A stretch of DNA of 12,023 bases from Podochytrium sp. JEL0797 (Eukaryota > Chytridiomycota > Chytridiomycetes > Chytridiales > Chytriomycetaceae). The position numbers and the translations under genes are program-made. The DNA lies in the NCBI GenBank assembly GCA_027596195.1, contig JADGJG010000830.1, positions 1 to 12,023 of the forward strand, read 5' to 3'. Numbering within the stretch: position 1 is the first letter of the stretch; the number at the start of each line of letters is the position of its first letter. Of this stretch, positions 1-9,000 are shown piece after piece. The notes beneath the pieces are model-generated. The model saw only the letters and a list, made by a program, of their open reading frames with translations. It ran no database searches and was not told where the DNA came from.

Positions 1-32
1 CCCCCTGCCAAATTAACACACTATGCCAACAG

Positions 33-350
33 GTAGAGGACGGCGATACGGAAAATGACTACAGAGCCACTGTGGACCCAGACACGCTTGCAGCATTCAT
101 TCAAGGCCTGCAGAAACTGGATTCCACCGGAGCCGTGGCTTGGGCATCATCAACGAGTGAGGCTGCGATTGGAAAACGCCTGCTGAACACAACGGCGGGC
201 GATACAAGGAATTCCTTCGCTTCCCTCGACGCGGTTTCAGCCAGTGCCTCGACCAACATGCAGACCAGCATCCCTCCATTGGCTGCATTTGCAAGTGGCT
301 TGCGGGCATCTCTGGCGGGAATATTATCACTTCTTTACTTTATTTGGTGA
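33..350 (+). CDS. 3' end of a GH26-like secreted, probably GPI-anchored protein (partial)
   Basis: This is the last exon of a gene that starts outside the window. From base 33 it encodes 105 residues and stops with TGA at 348-350. The opening residues (VEDGDTENDYRATVDPDTL) closely match the complete GH26 protein at 3544-5381 (IEDNDTENDYRASVDPETL), so the two are paralogs. After the matching ~35 residues the sequences part: a short Ser/Thr/Ala-rich stretch leads to a hydrophobic end (SLAGILSLLYFIW), as expected for a GPI-anchor signal. The stalk is much shorter than in the full paralog. Bases 1-32 do not match the paralog's preceding residues and end in ccaacag, so I read them as intron with the acceptor at 31-32. 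The catalytic part of the enzyme lies off the window, so activity cannot be judged. Confidence 0.72.
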   Translation, partial: VEDGDTENDYRATVDPDTLAAFIQGLQKLDSTGAVAWASSTSEAAIGKRLLNTTAGDTRNSFASLDAVSASASTNMQTSIPPLAAFASGLRASLAGILSLLYFIW

Positions 351-765
351 AACGAGGAAAAAATATCATGTTTTCTCGACGTTTTCCACTCTTGGCTCTT
401 GCTCCATCGGTCTGTGCTCGCGCATTGCTCGAGCCTCCAAAAATTTCGAAGCCGTTGCCTGTTGGCGCCGGTCAAGCCACAAAAAGCTCACTCTGACGCA
501 AAGATTGGACGCGGGAGGAAAGTTGGGGTGGGCAAAAGAATTCTATTTCAACGTGTTTACATTCTGCGACCTTTTTTAACACCTGCTCTATGGAGTATCA
601 CCAGCTCTCACGGGTGGAATGATCTATTCCCTCTTCTCTTGTTAAGTAATTGATTGATTTGTGGGTGGCACTTCCTCGCTTCCAATCTTCAGCCACCCAG
701 GTCGATATGGCTTGCGAATTTTCGGCTTTCCCTCCCTCCAAAAAACAACTCCCGAACCACCGAAC
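351..765. other. Intergenic region between the GH26 fragment and the MYND gene
   Basis: No supported gene lies here. The stretch holds the 3' flank of the GH26-like fragment and the upstream region of the MYND gene. The short open frames on both strands show no recognisable motif and overlap one another. Just before the MYND start the plus strand is rich in C and T, which is common near fungal transcription starts, but I see no clear TATA box. Confidence 0.5.
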
Positions 766-1724
766 ATGTCTACATCCCTGACCCCCAACCCCATCGAACT
801 GATCCAGAAGCTCATTGACGCACACAAGTTCCTCCGACTCGTGTGGAGCAACGACGAAGTCCGGACCAAGTTCTCCGAAGCATGGAGCAGTTTCACGCCC
901 GAACAACGGAGAGCCATCGCCAAACAGATTGCCCCCAACTGCCCAGAGAGCAAAGAAAACCCGTGGGTTGTGATCGATGGCGAGAGAGTCGATATGAGCG
1001 GGGTGAGTTGATCACGAGGCTTTAATTGATGGTGTGTCGGTATATTGATCAATTTGCTGCTCAGTTCGCTGCCATGTTCCCAGACTTGTTGCCTGTGAAC
1101 CTCATCAAAGACGGTACCCTCTTTGCCATGTTCGAAACGCTCGTCTCTCCAGGCACGTTCTCGCAAGCGGCGTTTGACCAAATGTGCCTTCTGCGCGCCG
1201 GGTAAATACCTACTTTAGTTATCATCGCTGGCAAAAGCTTGTAACTGATTCCTCTTCTCCCTGTTCTCAGAATCATGAATGGCAGCATCAAATTCGCTCG
1301 TGACAACAACCCTTCCTCCCTCGTTGTGATTTATATCGATCAAGATTTCGGAAGAGTCGTGCAACTCTGCCCCGAAACTGACCCCAACCACGAAACCGCC
1401 AACAAAGAAATCCTCGAAATGAAGCAAAAGGGGTACGCCGTCGAGCAATGGGAATTCGAAATGCTCAAAACGCGTATGCGCTTCTTGATCGAGCACTGCG
1501 TGATGCTGTTCCACACTGTCAAGGCAGTTGCGTTGTTGAAGCCTGACATTCAGACTGGGTGCTGGAAGTGTGGCAAGAAGGCATGTGATGATGGGAGCAA
1601 GCTGATGGCTTGTGTTAAATGTGGCGATGCGCGCTATTGTTCGCGAGTCTGCCAGGTAGATGATTGGAAAAATGGGCACAAGCAGAAGTGCGCAAGCAAG
1701 GTTTCCGCGGGTGTGTCCGCATAA
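766..1724 (+). CDS. MYND-type zinc-finger protein
   Basis: Three exons, 766-1002, 1065-1201 and 1271-1724, join to a 275-residue protein. The introns (62 and 69 bp) have donors GTGAGT and GTAAAT and acceptors ctcag and tctcag. The C-terminus carries a complete MYND zinc finger with ligands C222, C225, C239, C242, C248, C252, H261 and C265, including the typical YC...CQ...W...H...C ending. MYND fingers bind two zinc ions and usually mediate protein-protein contacts. The first ~220 residues are largely alpha-helical in character and match no domain I recognise; no SET domain is visible, so this is not an obvious SMYD methyltransferase. The ATG at 766 is chosen because it opens the frame just after a CT-rich leader. 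Function beyond zinc binding is unknown. The gene converges on the small membrane-protein gene, with 36 bp between the stop codons. Confidence 0.88.
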
Positions 1725-1743
1725 TTGTTTGTTTTTTAATATG

Positions 1744-1754
1744 AATAAAATAAA
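1744..1754 (+). terminator. Overlapping AATAAA polyadenylation hexamers after the MYND gene
   Basis: Two copies of AATAAA (1744-1749 and 1749-1754) start 20 bp after the MYND stop codon. They sit in the 36-bp gap to the convergent gene, so the two 3' UTRs must overlap. Confidence 0.5.
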
Positions 1755-1760
1755 TTCGTT

Positions 1761-2021
1761 TCAAGCATATTCCGGTGGATCTTCCACCACCACACTTGAC
1801 AGCGGAACCACCTCTTTGCTGTATTGGGGAAGCGGCTCCACGACGGACAATCGTCTTCTTCTTTCCAAATCTATTTGCGCTATCGTAGTTTCCAGCTCAT
1901 CTTGCGGCGCAGGACACAGCTTGCGTATCACAAGGAACCATACGAATCGATAAACGAGGCAGACCACAATGATTCCCGTCAAGAGGAAATAGAAGATTTC
2001 TTCGCCGCGCAGTCCCTGCAT
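1761..2021 (-). CDS. Small single-pass membrane protein with LPxY and PPxY motifs
   Basis: An intact 86-residue frame runs from ATG at 2021 to TGA at 1761. Residues about 9-32 form one hydrophobic membrane segment (YFLLTGIIVVCLVYRFVW), preceded by acidic residues and followed by RK. That charge pattern suggests the N-terminus outside and the C-terminus in the cytosol. The cytosolic tail has a basic patch (ERRRR) and two tyrosine motifs, LPQY (64-67) and PPEY (82-85), the latter one residue from the end. PPxY and LPxY motifs are known ligands of WW domains, such as those of Nedd4/Rsp5 ubiquitin ligases. I do not recognise a family. The motifs and membrane helix argue that the frame is real, but an upstream exon cannot be excluded because a stop codon sits just before this ATG. 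Confidence 0.55.
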   Translation of the reverse strand: MQGLRGEEIFYFLLTGIIVVCLVYRFVWFLVIRKLCPAPQDELETTIAQIDLERRRRLSVVEPLPQYSKEVVPLSSVVVEDPPEYA

Positions 2022-2271
2022 TCACAGATTAATGAAGGGCGAAGGGGAAGAAGTAAAAAGCCTACTCGCTTCCTGTGACATTTGTAAGTATGGTTAATAT
2101 TTATTATCCCTTTTCCATTTTCTCTTGTAATCTTGATGGGAGTGGAACCCTGTTCATTCATTGCGGCAATTGATGAGAAATTGCCGAACTTGTTTTGCTG
2201 TCGTTTTGCAGTCACTCCGCATCAGAAGCGCTGAGAAATTCGCCGAATACGATGATCTTATTATAAATGAT

Positions 2272-3174
2272 TCAATGGTATGGAGAGATTGAAACAACAA
2301 GACCCGTGTTTCCCTCCACCCTCATTTCCACCAACTCGTGCATCGTCAAAAATCCTTTCGGAATGAACCCAGACAACTGGTTCTTGTGAAGACGCAAGAC
2401 CTTGAGTTTCGACAAACCGCAAATCTCGTGCGGAATCGCACCTTCGAGGCGGTTTTCTTCCAGACTCAACGACTCGAGATTTGCTAGGCAGCTCACGTGA
2501 GGTGGAATTTCTCCTTGCAGCAAGTTGTGGGAGAGGTCTAATTCGTTCAGTTGGGTCCATCGAGACATGTCGTCAGGGATCGTATTTGAAAATTGGTTAT
2601 AACACATATTGAGTTGGACCAGGTTGGCCAAGCTGCCGATTTCATTGGGAATCCTGCCCTCTATGTCGTTCCACGACAAGTTCAAACGCGCCAGGCGTGT
2701 CAGAAGCGCGATTTCAGGCGACAATGAACCACGGATTCGGTTTCGAGACAGGTCCAAGACTTGAAGGTTCTCGAGCCGAAACAAGCTCGCAGGGATTTGC
2801 CCCGTCATATTGTTGCGAGGTAGTTGGAGGTGTGTGAGGGTTCGCAAGTGGCCGAAACATAATGGGATTGGCGAATAAAACAGGTGCGAGTCCTCTTTCC
2901 AAACGAGACGGAGAAGGTGGGTGAAATGTGATTTCTCGTATACGGTCTGGAAGGAGGGTGGCCAATTGAGCCAGAATGTGTCGATTGCGAATCGCTTGGC
3001 TGATTTTGTTGGTGGATCGATTGGTTCTGGGAACCAGTGGGATAGCGAGGATGTGGCGAATCGAGGATCCAACAGGAGTGTGTTGAAGGTCCGATTGAGT
3101 CTGCGGAAGACGAGGACTTGTTGAGGAACGATGAGGGTGAAGATTTGGAGGAGAAGTTCGAAAGGCAACTGCAT
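2272..3174 (-). CDS. F-box-like protein with plant-type leucine-rich repeats
   Basis: This is an uninterrupted 300-residue frame. I choose the ATG at 3174 rather than the upstream one at 3255, because it places an F-box-like motif (LPFELLLQIF, residues 3-12, with LNRTFNTLLLDPRF to residue 39) at the very start. Residues about 103-290 form roughly seven leucine-rich repeats of 24 residues, with the core LxxLxLxxNxLxGxIPxx typical of plant and some protist/chytrid LRR proteins (for example NRIRG, NDIEGRIP, NRLEGAIP, NQLSGFIP). No signal peptide, membrane helix or kinase domain is seen, so an intracellular role is likely. F-box proteins usually link an LRR substrate-binding domain to an SCF ubiquitin ligase through Skp1. 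That role is an inference, because the F-box match is weak and was judged by eye. Confidence 0.85.
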   Translation of the reverse strand: MQLPFELLLQIFTLIVPQQVLVFRRLNRTFNTLLLDPRFATSSLSHWFPEPIDPPTKSAKRFAIDTFWLNWPPSFQTVYEKSHFTHLLRLVWKEDSHLFYSPIPLCFGHLRTLTHLQLPRNNMTGQIPASLFRLENLQVLDLSRNRIRGSLSPEIALLTRLARLNLSWNDIEGRIPNEIGSLANLVQLNMCYNQFSNTIPDDMSRWTQLNELDLSHNLLQGEIPPHVSCLANLESLSLEENRLEGAIPHEICGLSKLKVLRLHKNQLSGFIPKGFLTMHELVEMRVEGNTGLVVSISPYH

Positions 3175-3351
3175 TGAGGGAAAAAATAGAAAAATCCATC
3201 TTGAGACCAAGTGAAGAATATTGTTCGTCGGATAATATGACAGGGTACGACCCAAATCACAGCCGAAAGCTGGTGAAAGAATCTGATTCGCGTTAACTTC
3301 CAGATAGTACTACCGCAACCAACTGGCTGGCCGCATACTCCATTTTTCCTT

Positions 3352-3372
3352 CTAAGACCCTTCGGTTCTTAG
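3352..3372. repeat. Short imperfect hairpin
   Basis: The arms CTAAGACCC (3352-3360) and GGTTCTTAG (3364-3372) pair with one mismatch around a 3-base loop. The hairpin is about 180 bp upstream of the LRR start codon. Its role is unknown and it may be chance. Confidence 0.35.
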
Positions 3373-3526
3373 GGTTACCTATTTGATTTGGAGTTGGGGC
3401 CGGGAACAACTTGCATCATAAACTCTACAACTACATGGTAATAAATGTGAAATGATAGGGGTGCATGCTTCGATCGATTGAAATTAAACTGCAGGAATCC
3501 ATAAATAAAATACATATTTCTCAAGT

Positions 3527-3532
3527 TTTATT
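3527..3532 (-). terminator. AATAAA polyadenylation signal of the GH26 gene
   Basis: AATAAA on the minus strand begins 12 bp after the TAA stop codon of the GH26 gene, a suitable position for a fungal polyadenylation element. Confidence 0.5.
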
Positions 3533-3543
3533 TGGTTGTATTT

Positions 3544-5381
3544 TTAAACAAGGAATGCCATAACGACAGCACCAACACCCAAGATTCCAGCACACTGCGC
3601 CGAAGAAGTGATGAGATCCGATGGCTGAGGGATAGAAGTCGTCGATGCGGGGATTTCGGACGTGATTTCTGGAGCAGCGGTTGTGACTGGGGCAGCCGTC
3701 GTAACTGGGGAAGATTCCACAACAGCGGTGGTGGTAGCAACGGATTTGGTGGCGACTGAGGTCACAGCGGCGGTGGTGACGGCAGCGGTGGTGGCAGCGG
3801 CGGAGGTAGACGCGACTTCCGCTTTGGTCGTGGTGGAAGGAACAGCAGCATCCGTCGTGGCAGCATCGGTTGTCGGGGAAGGAATAACAACCGCAGTGGT
3901 GGTCTTAGCAGCAGTTGTCACAGCCGCCGTAGTGGGGACGACCACGTCCATCTTGTTGGCCCACACCACTCTTCCACTCGCATCCAACTTTCTGAGTCCA
4001 GCCGAAAACTGGCTCAACGTCTCCGGGTCCACACTCGCTCTGTAATCGTTCTCGGTGTCGTTGTCCTCAATCTTGAACATTTCGAAGCAGAAGACCATCT
4101 TGAGGCGGGGGTATTGGGAGAAGAAGGTTGGGTTGAAGAGGAAGGAGTTCCAGAAGCTCTGAGAAAGGATAAACGGGGACGCGTTTAGAAGAATGGTTTC
4201 GAGGGGAGAGGAATATCGAGAGGAGAAATGATGGTTACCATAACGGTCCTCGCTTGGCCTTCACCAACAGGCAACGGAGTCGACACTCCAGTCTCGCGAT
4301 TCAACGTTCCCACGTGGAAGGTACCAGCGCTCTCCGAAATGACCATGGGCTTGTTGTACTTCACAGGGTAGGCTTGGTAGAACGAAACCGGTCCACCCTC
4401 GGGACCCTTCGCGTCAATCAACTGTGCGACAAAGTCAGTGGGGGCGAGCTTGTTCTGGACCCATGGGTAGTCGTTCACGCCGCCTTTCCAGTACACTGAA
4501 ATTCCGCACCAGTCAACGTATTCGGCTCCGGGCCTGGTTTTTCAATGGCGTGTCAAAATAGGGCACAATACATAAAGGAGAGTATAAAAGACCGCTTGCT
4601 CACCAGTAGCCATCATAAGGCATGTAGTTGGCAGGTCCGTTGTAGTTGGGACTCCAAACCATCGCGACTTGGGGCGCAATCTTGGTAATGATCCCGTGCG
4701 CGCGCCTCCAGAAGGCAACGTACTCGGCGGGCTTGGCACCGTAAGGGAACCAGTCACCATTCTAAGAAAAGAAGGATTTTAAAATACCGTCGAGATTGTG
4801 AAAAGGAGAAAAACGAACCATTTCTGGGCCGAGACGGATGAAGAGGTTGCGTTTGGTGGTGGATGTGATCATGTTGGCTTGGTTCGCGAGGTCAATGAGG
4901 GATTGGTCCGAGACATCGAGGAATTGGGGGTACACGGTCAAGAATACGGCCGCGTCCGTGCCGTCATCGAGAATGTTGAGGTCAATGGATCCGTCGGGGT
5001 TGTGGTTGGCCAAGTCAAAGTCTACAGTGGTGTGTTATTCATGGAAGATTTCCGAACGAAACCCCCAAAACAACTGTACCTGGAGGACCGTTCACGGCGG
5101 GTCTCAAGGGAAGCATTTGCCAGACTTCGAAAGCGCCTAATGAGGTGACATTTGTAATTTTTGATGATTGAGAAAAATGCTCGTTGACTACGGGAGGAGG
5201 ATGACAAACCTGCATTAAATCCGATTCTCTTGTTGAATCCGGCGTGTGTGTCGCCACCCGAGTTGGGCTCGTTGGAGGTATCAATCCATCCGCCGAACGT
5301 CAACTTTCCGTCGGCGGGTTCGTGGGTGGCAGCGGACACGAATGGCGCTATTGCGAGTAAGGCAGAGATGAGGAATTTCAT
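3544..5381 (-). CDS. Secreted GH26 glycoside hydrolase (beta-mannanase-like) with Thr/Ala stalk and GPI-type tail
   Basis: Six exons, 5381-5210, 5136-5080, 5021-4819, 4761-4604, 4533-4239 and 4158-3544, sum to 500 codons (499 residues). Introns are 57-80 bp. Residues 1-17 are a signal peptide (MKFLISALLAIAPFVSA). The catalytic domain (about 25-350) fits fungal GH26: RLGPEMNGDW holds the likely acid/base E143, and KPMVISES holds the likely nucleophile E264, with SVYWKGG and SFWNSF between and after. Residues 366-475 are a Thr/Ala/Val-rich, probably O-glycosylated stalk. The last 16 residues are hydrophobic, as in a GPI-anchor signal, so the enzyme is probably displayed on the cell surface. GH26 enzymes mostly cleave beta-1,4-mannans; the substrate here is not shown. 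The last donor could instead be 6 bp earlier (exon ending at 4245), giving 497 residues. A TATA box lies at 5428-5433. Confidence 0.9.
3619..3948 (-). repeat. Low-complexity Thr/Ala/Val-coding region of the GH26 gene
   Basis: Codons for Thr, Ala, Val and Ser alternate here in loose repeats such as TTAAVTTAA and APVTTAA. The same bias leaves the antisense strand open for over 120 codons, which is a by-product and not a gene. Such tracts in cell-surface proteins are usually O-mannosylated and vary in length between strains. Confidence 0.7.
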
Positions 5382-5427
5382 TTTTGTGGTTTGATGAGAC
5401 GGGGGGCCCTTCCATTTCGACCCGCGT

Positions 5428-5433
5428 TTTATA
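5428..5433 (-). promoter_or_regulatory. TATA box of the GH26 gene
   Basis: TATAAA (within TTATAAAACG) lies about 47 bp upstream of the GH26 start codon on the minus strand. Transcription starting about 30 bp downstream would leave a 5' leader of roughly 20 bases. Confidence 0.55.
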
Positions 5434-5762
5434 ACAAATCGCGCCGGGGAAAATCTGGTTATTACTCTTTCAAGGTTCAATCAAAAGTCTTTTCGACTTT
5501 GAGGTTTCGAGAGTCATGGAGAGTCAGGTTATTGCTGATTACAGTTAATTGATAGTAGGTGCGTCATAATGCCAATTCTCCCACATTTCTCTTGCATATT
5601 TAAATACTTATAAAATCGGTTAGAAAAATCGGCAAAAGGAAGATAAAAATTTTGCTTGGCAACGCGTCCAAAAAAAAATTAGGCCCCAGTCAGCTCTTCC
5701 CCTTTGCTGGGCAGTGAGGGAGAAGAAATTTTTGTTTTTTGAGAAAGAAGAACGTTTTTGAG

Positions 5763-6014
5763 GAAGAAGAAACCGACGCAACCCCCTCAAGATTGGAGAC
5801 CCTGCCGTGTTCCCGTGCTGCCACTTCTTCGGCGTTCAAGTTCACCATTGTCGACGCAGATGCTGAAGTGCAGACCACTGCCTCCATCGCCGTTCGTACT
5901 AGCGAATCCGTCGCTCCAACGACTCCACCTGCCGCCATTCCAACAACGCCAACTGCAGCGCGGCCAAACCCACGCACCACCGCGAACCCTCTCGCCCTCC
6001 CAACCTCCCACTGA
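5763..6014 (+). other. Coding-like frame without a start codon (possible terminal exon)
   Basis: An open frame of about 83 codons ends in TGA at 6012-6014. It has no ATG. Its codons often end in C, as in the window's confirmed genes, and it reads as an acidic start (EEETD), a mixed middle (SAFKFTIVDADAEVQTTASI) and a Pro/Thr/Ala-rich end. A T-rich run ending in AG at 5761-5762 could be a splice acceptor, with the start in an upstream exon. The only ATGs I see upstream (5516 and 5570) give very short frames and need weak splice sites. I do not recognise the product, and it may not be a gene. Confidence 0.25.
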
Positions 6015-6095
6015 CCCGCTTCCAGAGTGACAATTTTTCTTTTTCAAACCTTATATATGTTAATTTCCAAAAAAAAATATATAGTTCATCGCTAT

Positions 6096-9000
6096 TTAAC
6101 CTCGCCTCTTAACCTTCCCAACCACATCCCCCTTCCCATCCTCACTCCCCGCCCGCGTCCTCTTCTGCTTCACCACCGACCCCAAACTCGCCACCGAAGC
6201 CGTGGACCGCAACACGCGTGTCGGCGGGATTACCGATACCGCGGGTGTCTTGAGCAACGAAGGCGCACTGGCGCGCGTGCGGACTTGTTTTGTGGTTGTT
6301 GAGGGGGCGGGTGGTGGGATTCGTGTGGATGGGGTGGAAGAGGTGTCAGGGCGGATGGCGCCTTGTTTTCTGAGGCCCATGCGACGCGCCGTCGTGCTTG
6401 GAAGTGCGAGGTTCGATTTCGAGGTGTTGATACTCGAGGGGAGAGGGATCCCTGTGGACATGTGGACGGGGGTCACCATTGTGTCGGGTTTGGTTGGGGA
6501 CCGGGGTTTCATGATGGGGAGGAGGGAGGGTTTGCGGAGGGAGGAGCGGAGGTGGGAGGCGGGGGGGTCTGGGTGGGTGGTAGGGGGATGGTGGGATTCG
6601 GGGAAGAGGAGGGTTGGGTGCGCAGATGGGGTGGAGGTGTGGGTGAAGCGGGAGGCGACGGGGGTGGTGTTGAGGGAGGAGGCAATGCTGGTTCGGCCGT
6701 TGGTGGTGGGGCGCTGGGAGGTTGGGATGGTGTGGTGCGTGGGTTTGGCCATGGGGGTTGCTTCGTTTTCTTCTTCGTCGTCGAAGGAGTAGGCGTAGGC
6801 GAGTTCGTTGATGATGGGGTTTTTCATGGGTGTTTCGGTTGCGGAGGGAAGAGCGGGGACGGGTGCGGGGGGGAGTGGGATGGCTGGTGCGACTGGTGAT
6901 AAGGACGTGGCGCCGCCCATGGCCAGTTCAAACGCCTTGTCCTCCTCCATTTCATCCAAGAGGTTGCCCATATCTCCCAAAACGACTGAATCCTCGTCCC
7001 CGCCAAACTCAGACCCACAGTCCGAAAAGCTATCATAAGCCAATGAGACATCACACTCCGAAATCGAGTCCTCATCAAACGTGTACGCATACATATCCTC
7101 CTGACTCGTGTCCATATGATCCTCCACTTCCTCGCCCTCATTCGCCATTTCATCCTTCTTGACCTTTCCCAGCGAGATCCCAAACCCGAGCTCCAAAAAC
7201 CTTTCCAACCCAATCAACCCACCCCCACCATCCCCATACAAAGCCTCCAAAGCAGCCCCCCACACCTTCTCCCCCTCCTTCTCCACAACCCCCTTCTCCT
7301 CCCTCAAAACCTGCACCAACTCCACATTCCGACGATTCAAACACGCTTCCTCCATCCCGGCCACAGCTGCCTCGAGTTTCTCGCGATACAGCAACGACAG
7401 CTTCGGTTTCACCTTCTCCAACGTGTCTCCAATCCGCACGCGGTATCGCTCAATAGCCGCCTCGTATTCACTCGCGTTGTGGCGTAACCGCACATTCTCG
7501 AGTTGCAGTTTGTCGAGGGAGTGCGACACGCCCAAGCCAATGTGGGACGCGAATTCGGGGGTCGAAGACACGAGGGTGCAAGCGCGTTCCGAAAGGCGCA
7601 TCAGGAGGTCCATTTTCGTTTCGTTGCGGTGGATTCGGGATTCCGTGGATTGGAGAGAGTGTTGCTTTGGTTCAAGTTTGGATGTGAAGAGGGTTGTGAG
7701 GGTTGTGAGGGTTTTGGTGTAGGTTTGGAGAAGGTGGAAGTCGGATTTTGTGGTGGTGGGTGCTGATGGTGGGGGTAGGGATGGAGAGGTGCGGGGAGGG
7801 TGGGTGAAGAGGGAGGGTGGGGTTGAAGTGGATTGTTGTTCGAGGAGTCGTAGTTCGCGTTCAAACTGTGCGTCGACGGATTCGGCAGCGGGTGCGATAA
7901 CCTGGGGCGAAGGTCCATCTGCGCGGTCGTCCGTTCTCCCCCGTGTTGCGAGTTCCAACTGCCGTTTCAGCATCTCGACTTCCTTCCTTAACGCGGAAAT
8001 CATTTTCGGGTACTGCGAAATGTGCAGTTCGACATTCACGGCGTTCTGCTCGCACTTGGTTTGAATGTTTTTGGCACGATTCGCGTATTTCAGCGTGTTG
8101 TGGGTCTCTTCGTAGTGCAATGAGGACGGCGAGATGTTTGTGATCATGACGACGCGGCAGGAGCCCCCGAGAGAGTATTTGAGGAGACGGGTGAGTTTGG
8201 AGTCTCTGTTTTTTGATGTTTTTTTAGAATCGGCTGCTGGTTTAGGATCCAATTATAATAACGAAAGAAAGCGAGATGACTAACCGGTAAGGGATGTGAT
8301 TCGGTTTATCGCTGCACAAGGCGTTGATGCAGTTTCCGAGTGCCAAAAGAGACCGGTTGATGTTGGCTCCTTCCAACAACCGCGTCCCTTGATTCTTTGT
8401 CGCAGACGCACGTTCACTTCCGGCCAGATCGATAATGCTCAGCGTAGCAGACTTCCACGTCTCCGAAACAACACCCGAGGCAGCAGCAGCATCAGTCACC
8501 CCATCCTTTCTCTTCACAAACACTTGCAATACGGCGTGACTTCGCGACGACACGGCATTCGCTTCCGTCGCTGCACGCACGCGGTTCAAGTTTCCCAGAT
8601 CCATCAGCGCAATGACTTGGTCGACTGTCGAAGGGGTGTGTTCGCTGAGCCCGGAGACGGTCACGCGTTTGTTTTCGTCGTCTTCGCGGAGGTCGAGTGC
8701 ATGGTGGGGATGGTGTGGGGCGGAAGAAGTGACGAGGAGGTCGCGGATGGTTTCGTTGTAGACTTCGAGGTAGGAAACGGTGATAGAGATTTGGGTCGTT
8801 GGTGTGGTGGACGTGATTTCAGTCATGCGCGAAAAGAGCTCGCGCATCGTTCTGTGGATGATTCCGGGGTCGTTTTGGGATCCTGATGGAATTGCAAGAG
8901 TGGGTTGAATATGAGAATTCTGGGTGATTTTGCAGGATGCAAACACACTGACCTGAAATGGTGTGTGTTTTGCCACATCCTGTTGCGCCATACGCAAACA

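Larger units (their letters stand above)
3175..3543. other. Intergenic region between the LRR gene and the GH26 gene
   Basis: No supported gene. It holds the upstream region of the LRR gene and the 3' flank of the GH26 gene, both on the minus strand. A short hairpin lies at 3352-3372 and a polyadenylation hexamer at 3527-3532. The right end is AT-rich. Confidence 0.5.
5382..6095. other. Gap between the GH26 start and the kinesin stop
   Basis: No complete gene is supported. The left half is the GH26 upstream region, including the TATA box, followed by AT-rich sequence to about 5690. The right half contains a coding-like plus-strand frame, listed separately. The 3' flank of the kinesin gene on the minus strand has no AATAAA hexamer, only A/T-rich sequence. 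Confidence 0.5.

Noticed and set aside
244..653. Overlapping plus-strand frames after the GH26 fragment
   Set aside because: They overlap the GH26 3' end in another frame or lack motifs, start in poor context, and give arginine/cysteine-rich nonsense-like translations.
3355..3380. Telomere-like TTAGGG
   Set aside because: Only one TTAGGGTTA copy is present, with no tandem array.
3662..4045. 127-codon plus-strand frame opposite the GH26 stalk
   Set aside because: It mirrors the Thr/Ala/Val codon repeats of the GH26 gene and has no independent motif.
6202..6899. Long plus-strand open frames opposite the kinesin gene
   Set aside because: They are antisense to a well-supported exon and consist of Gly/Val/Glu-rich low-complexity sequence caused by the G-rich strand.
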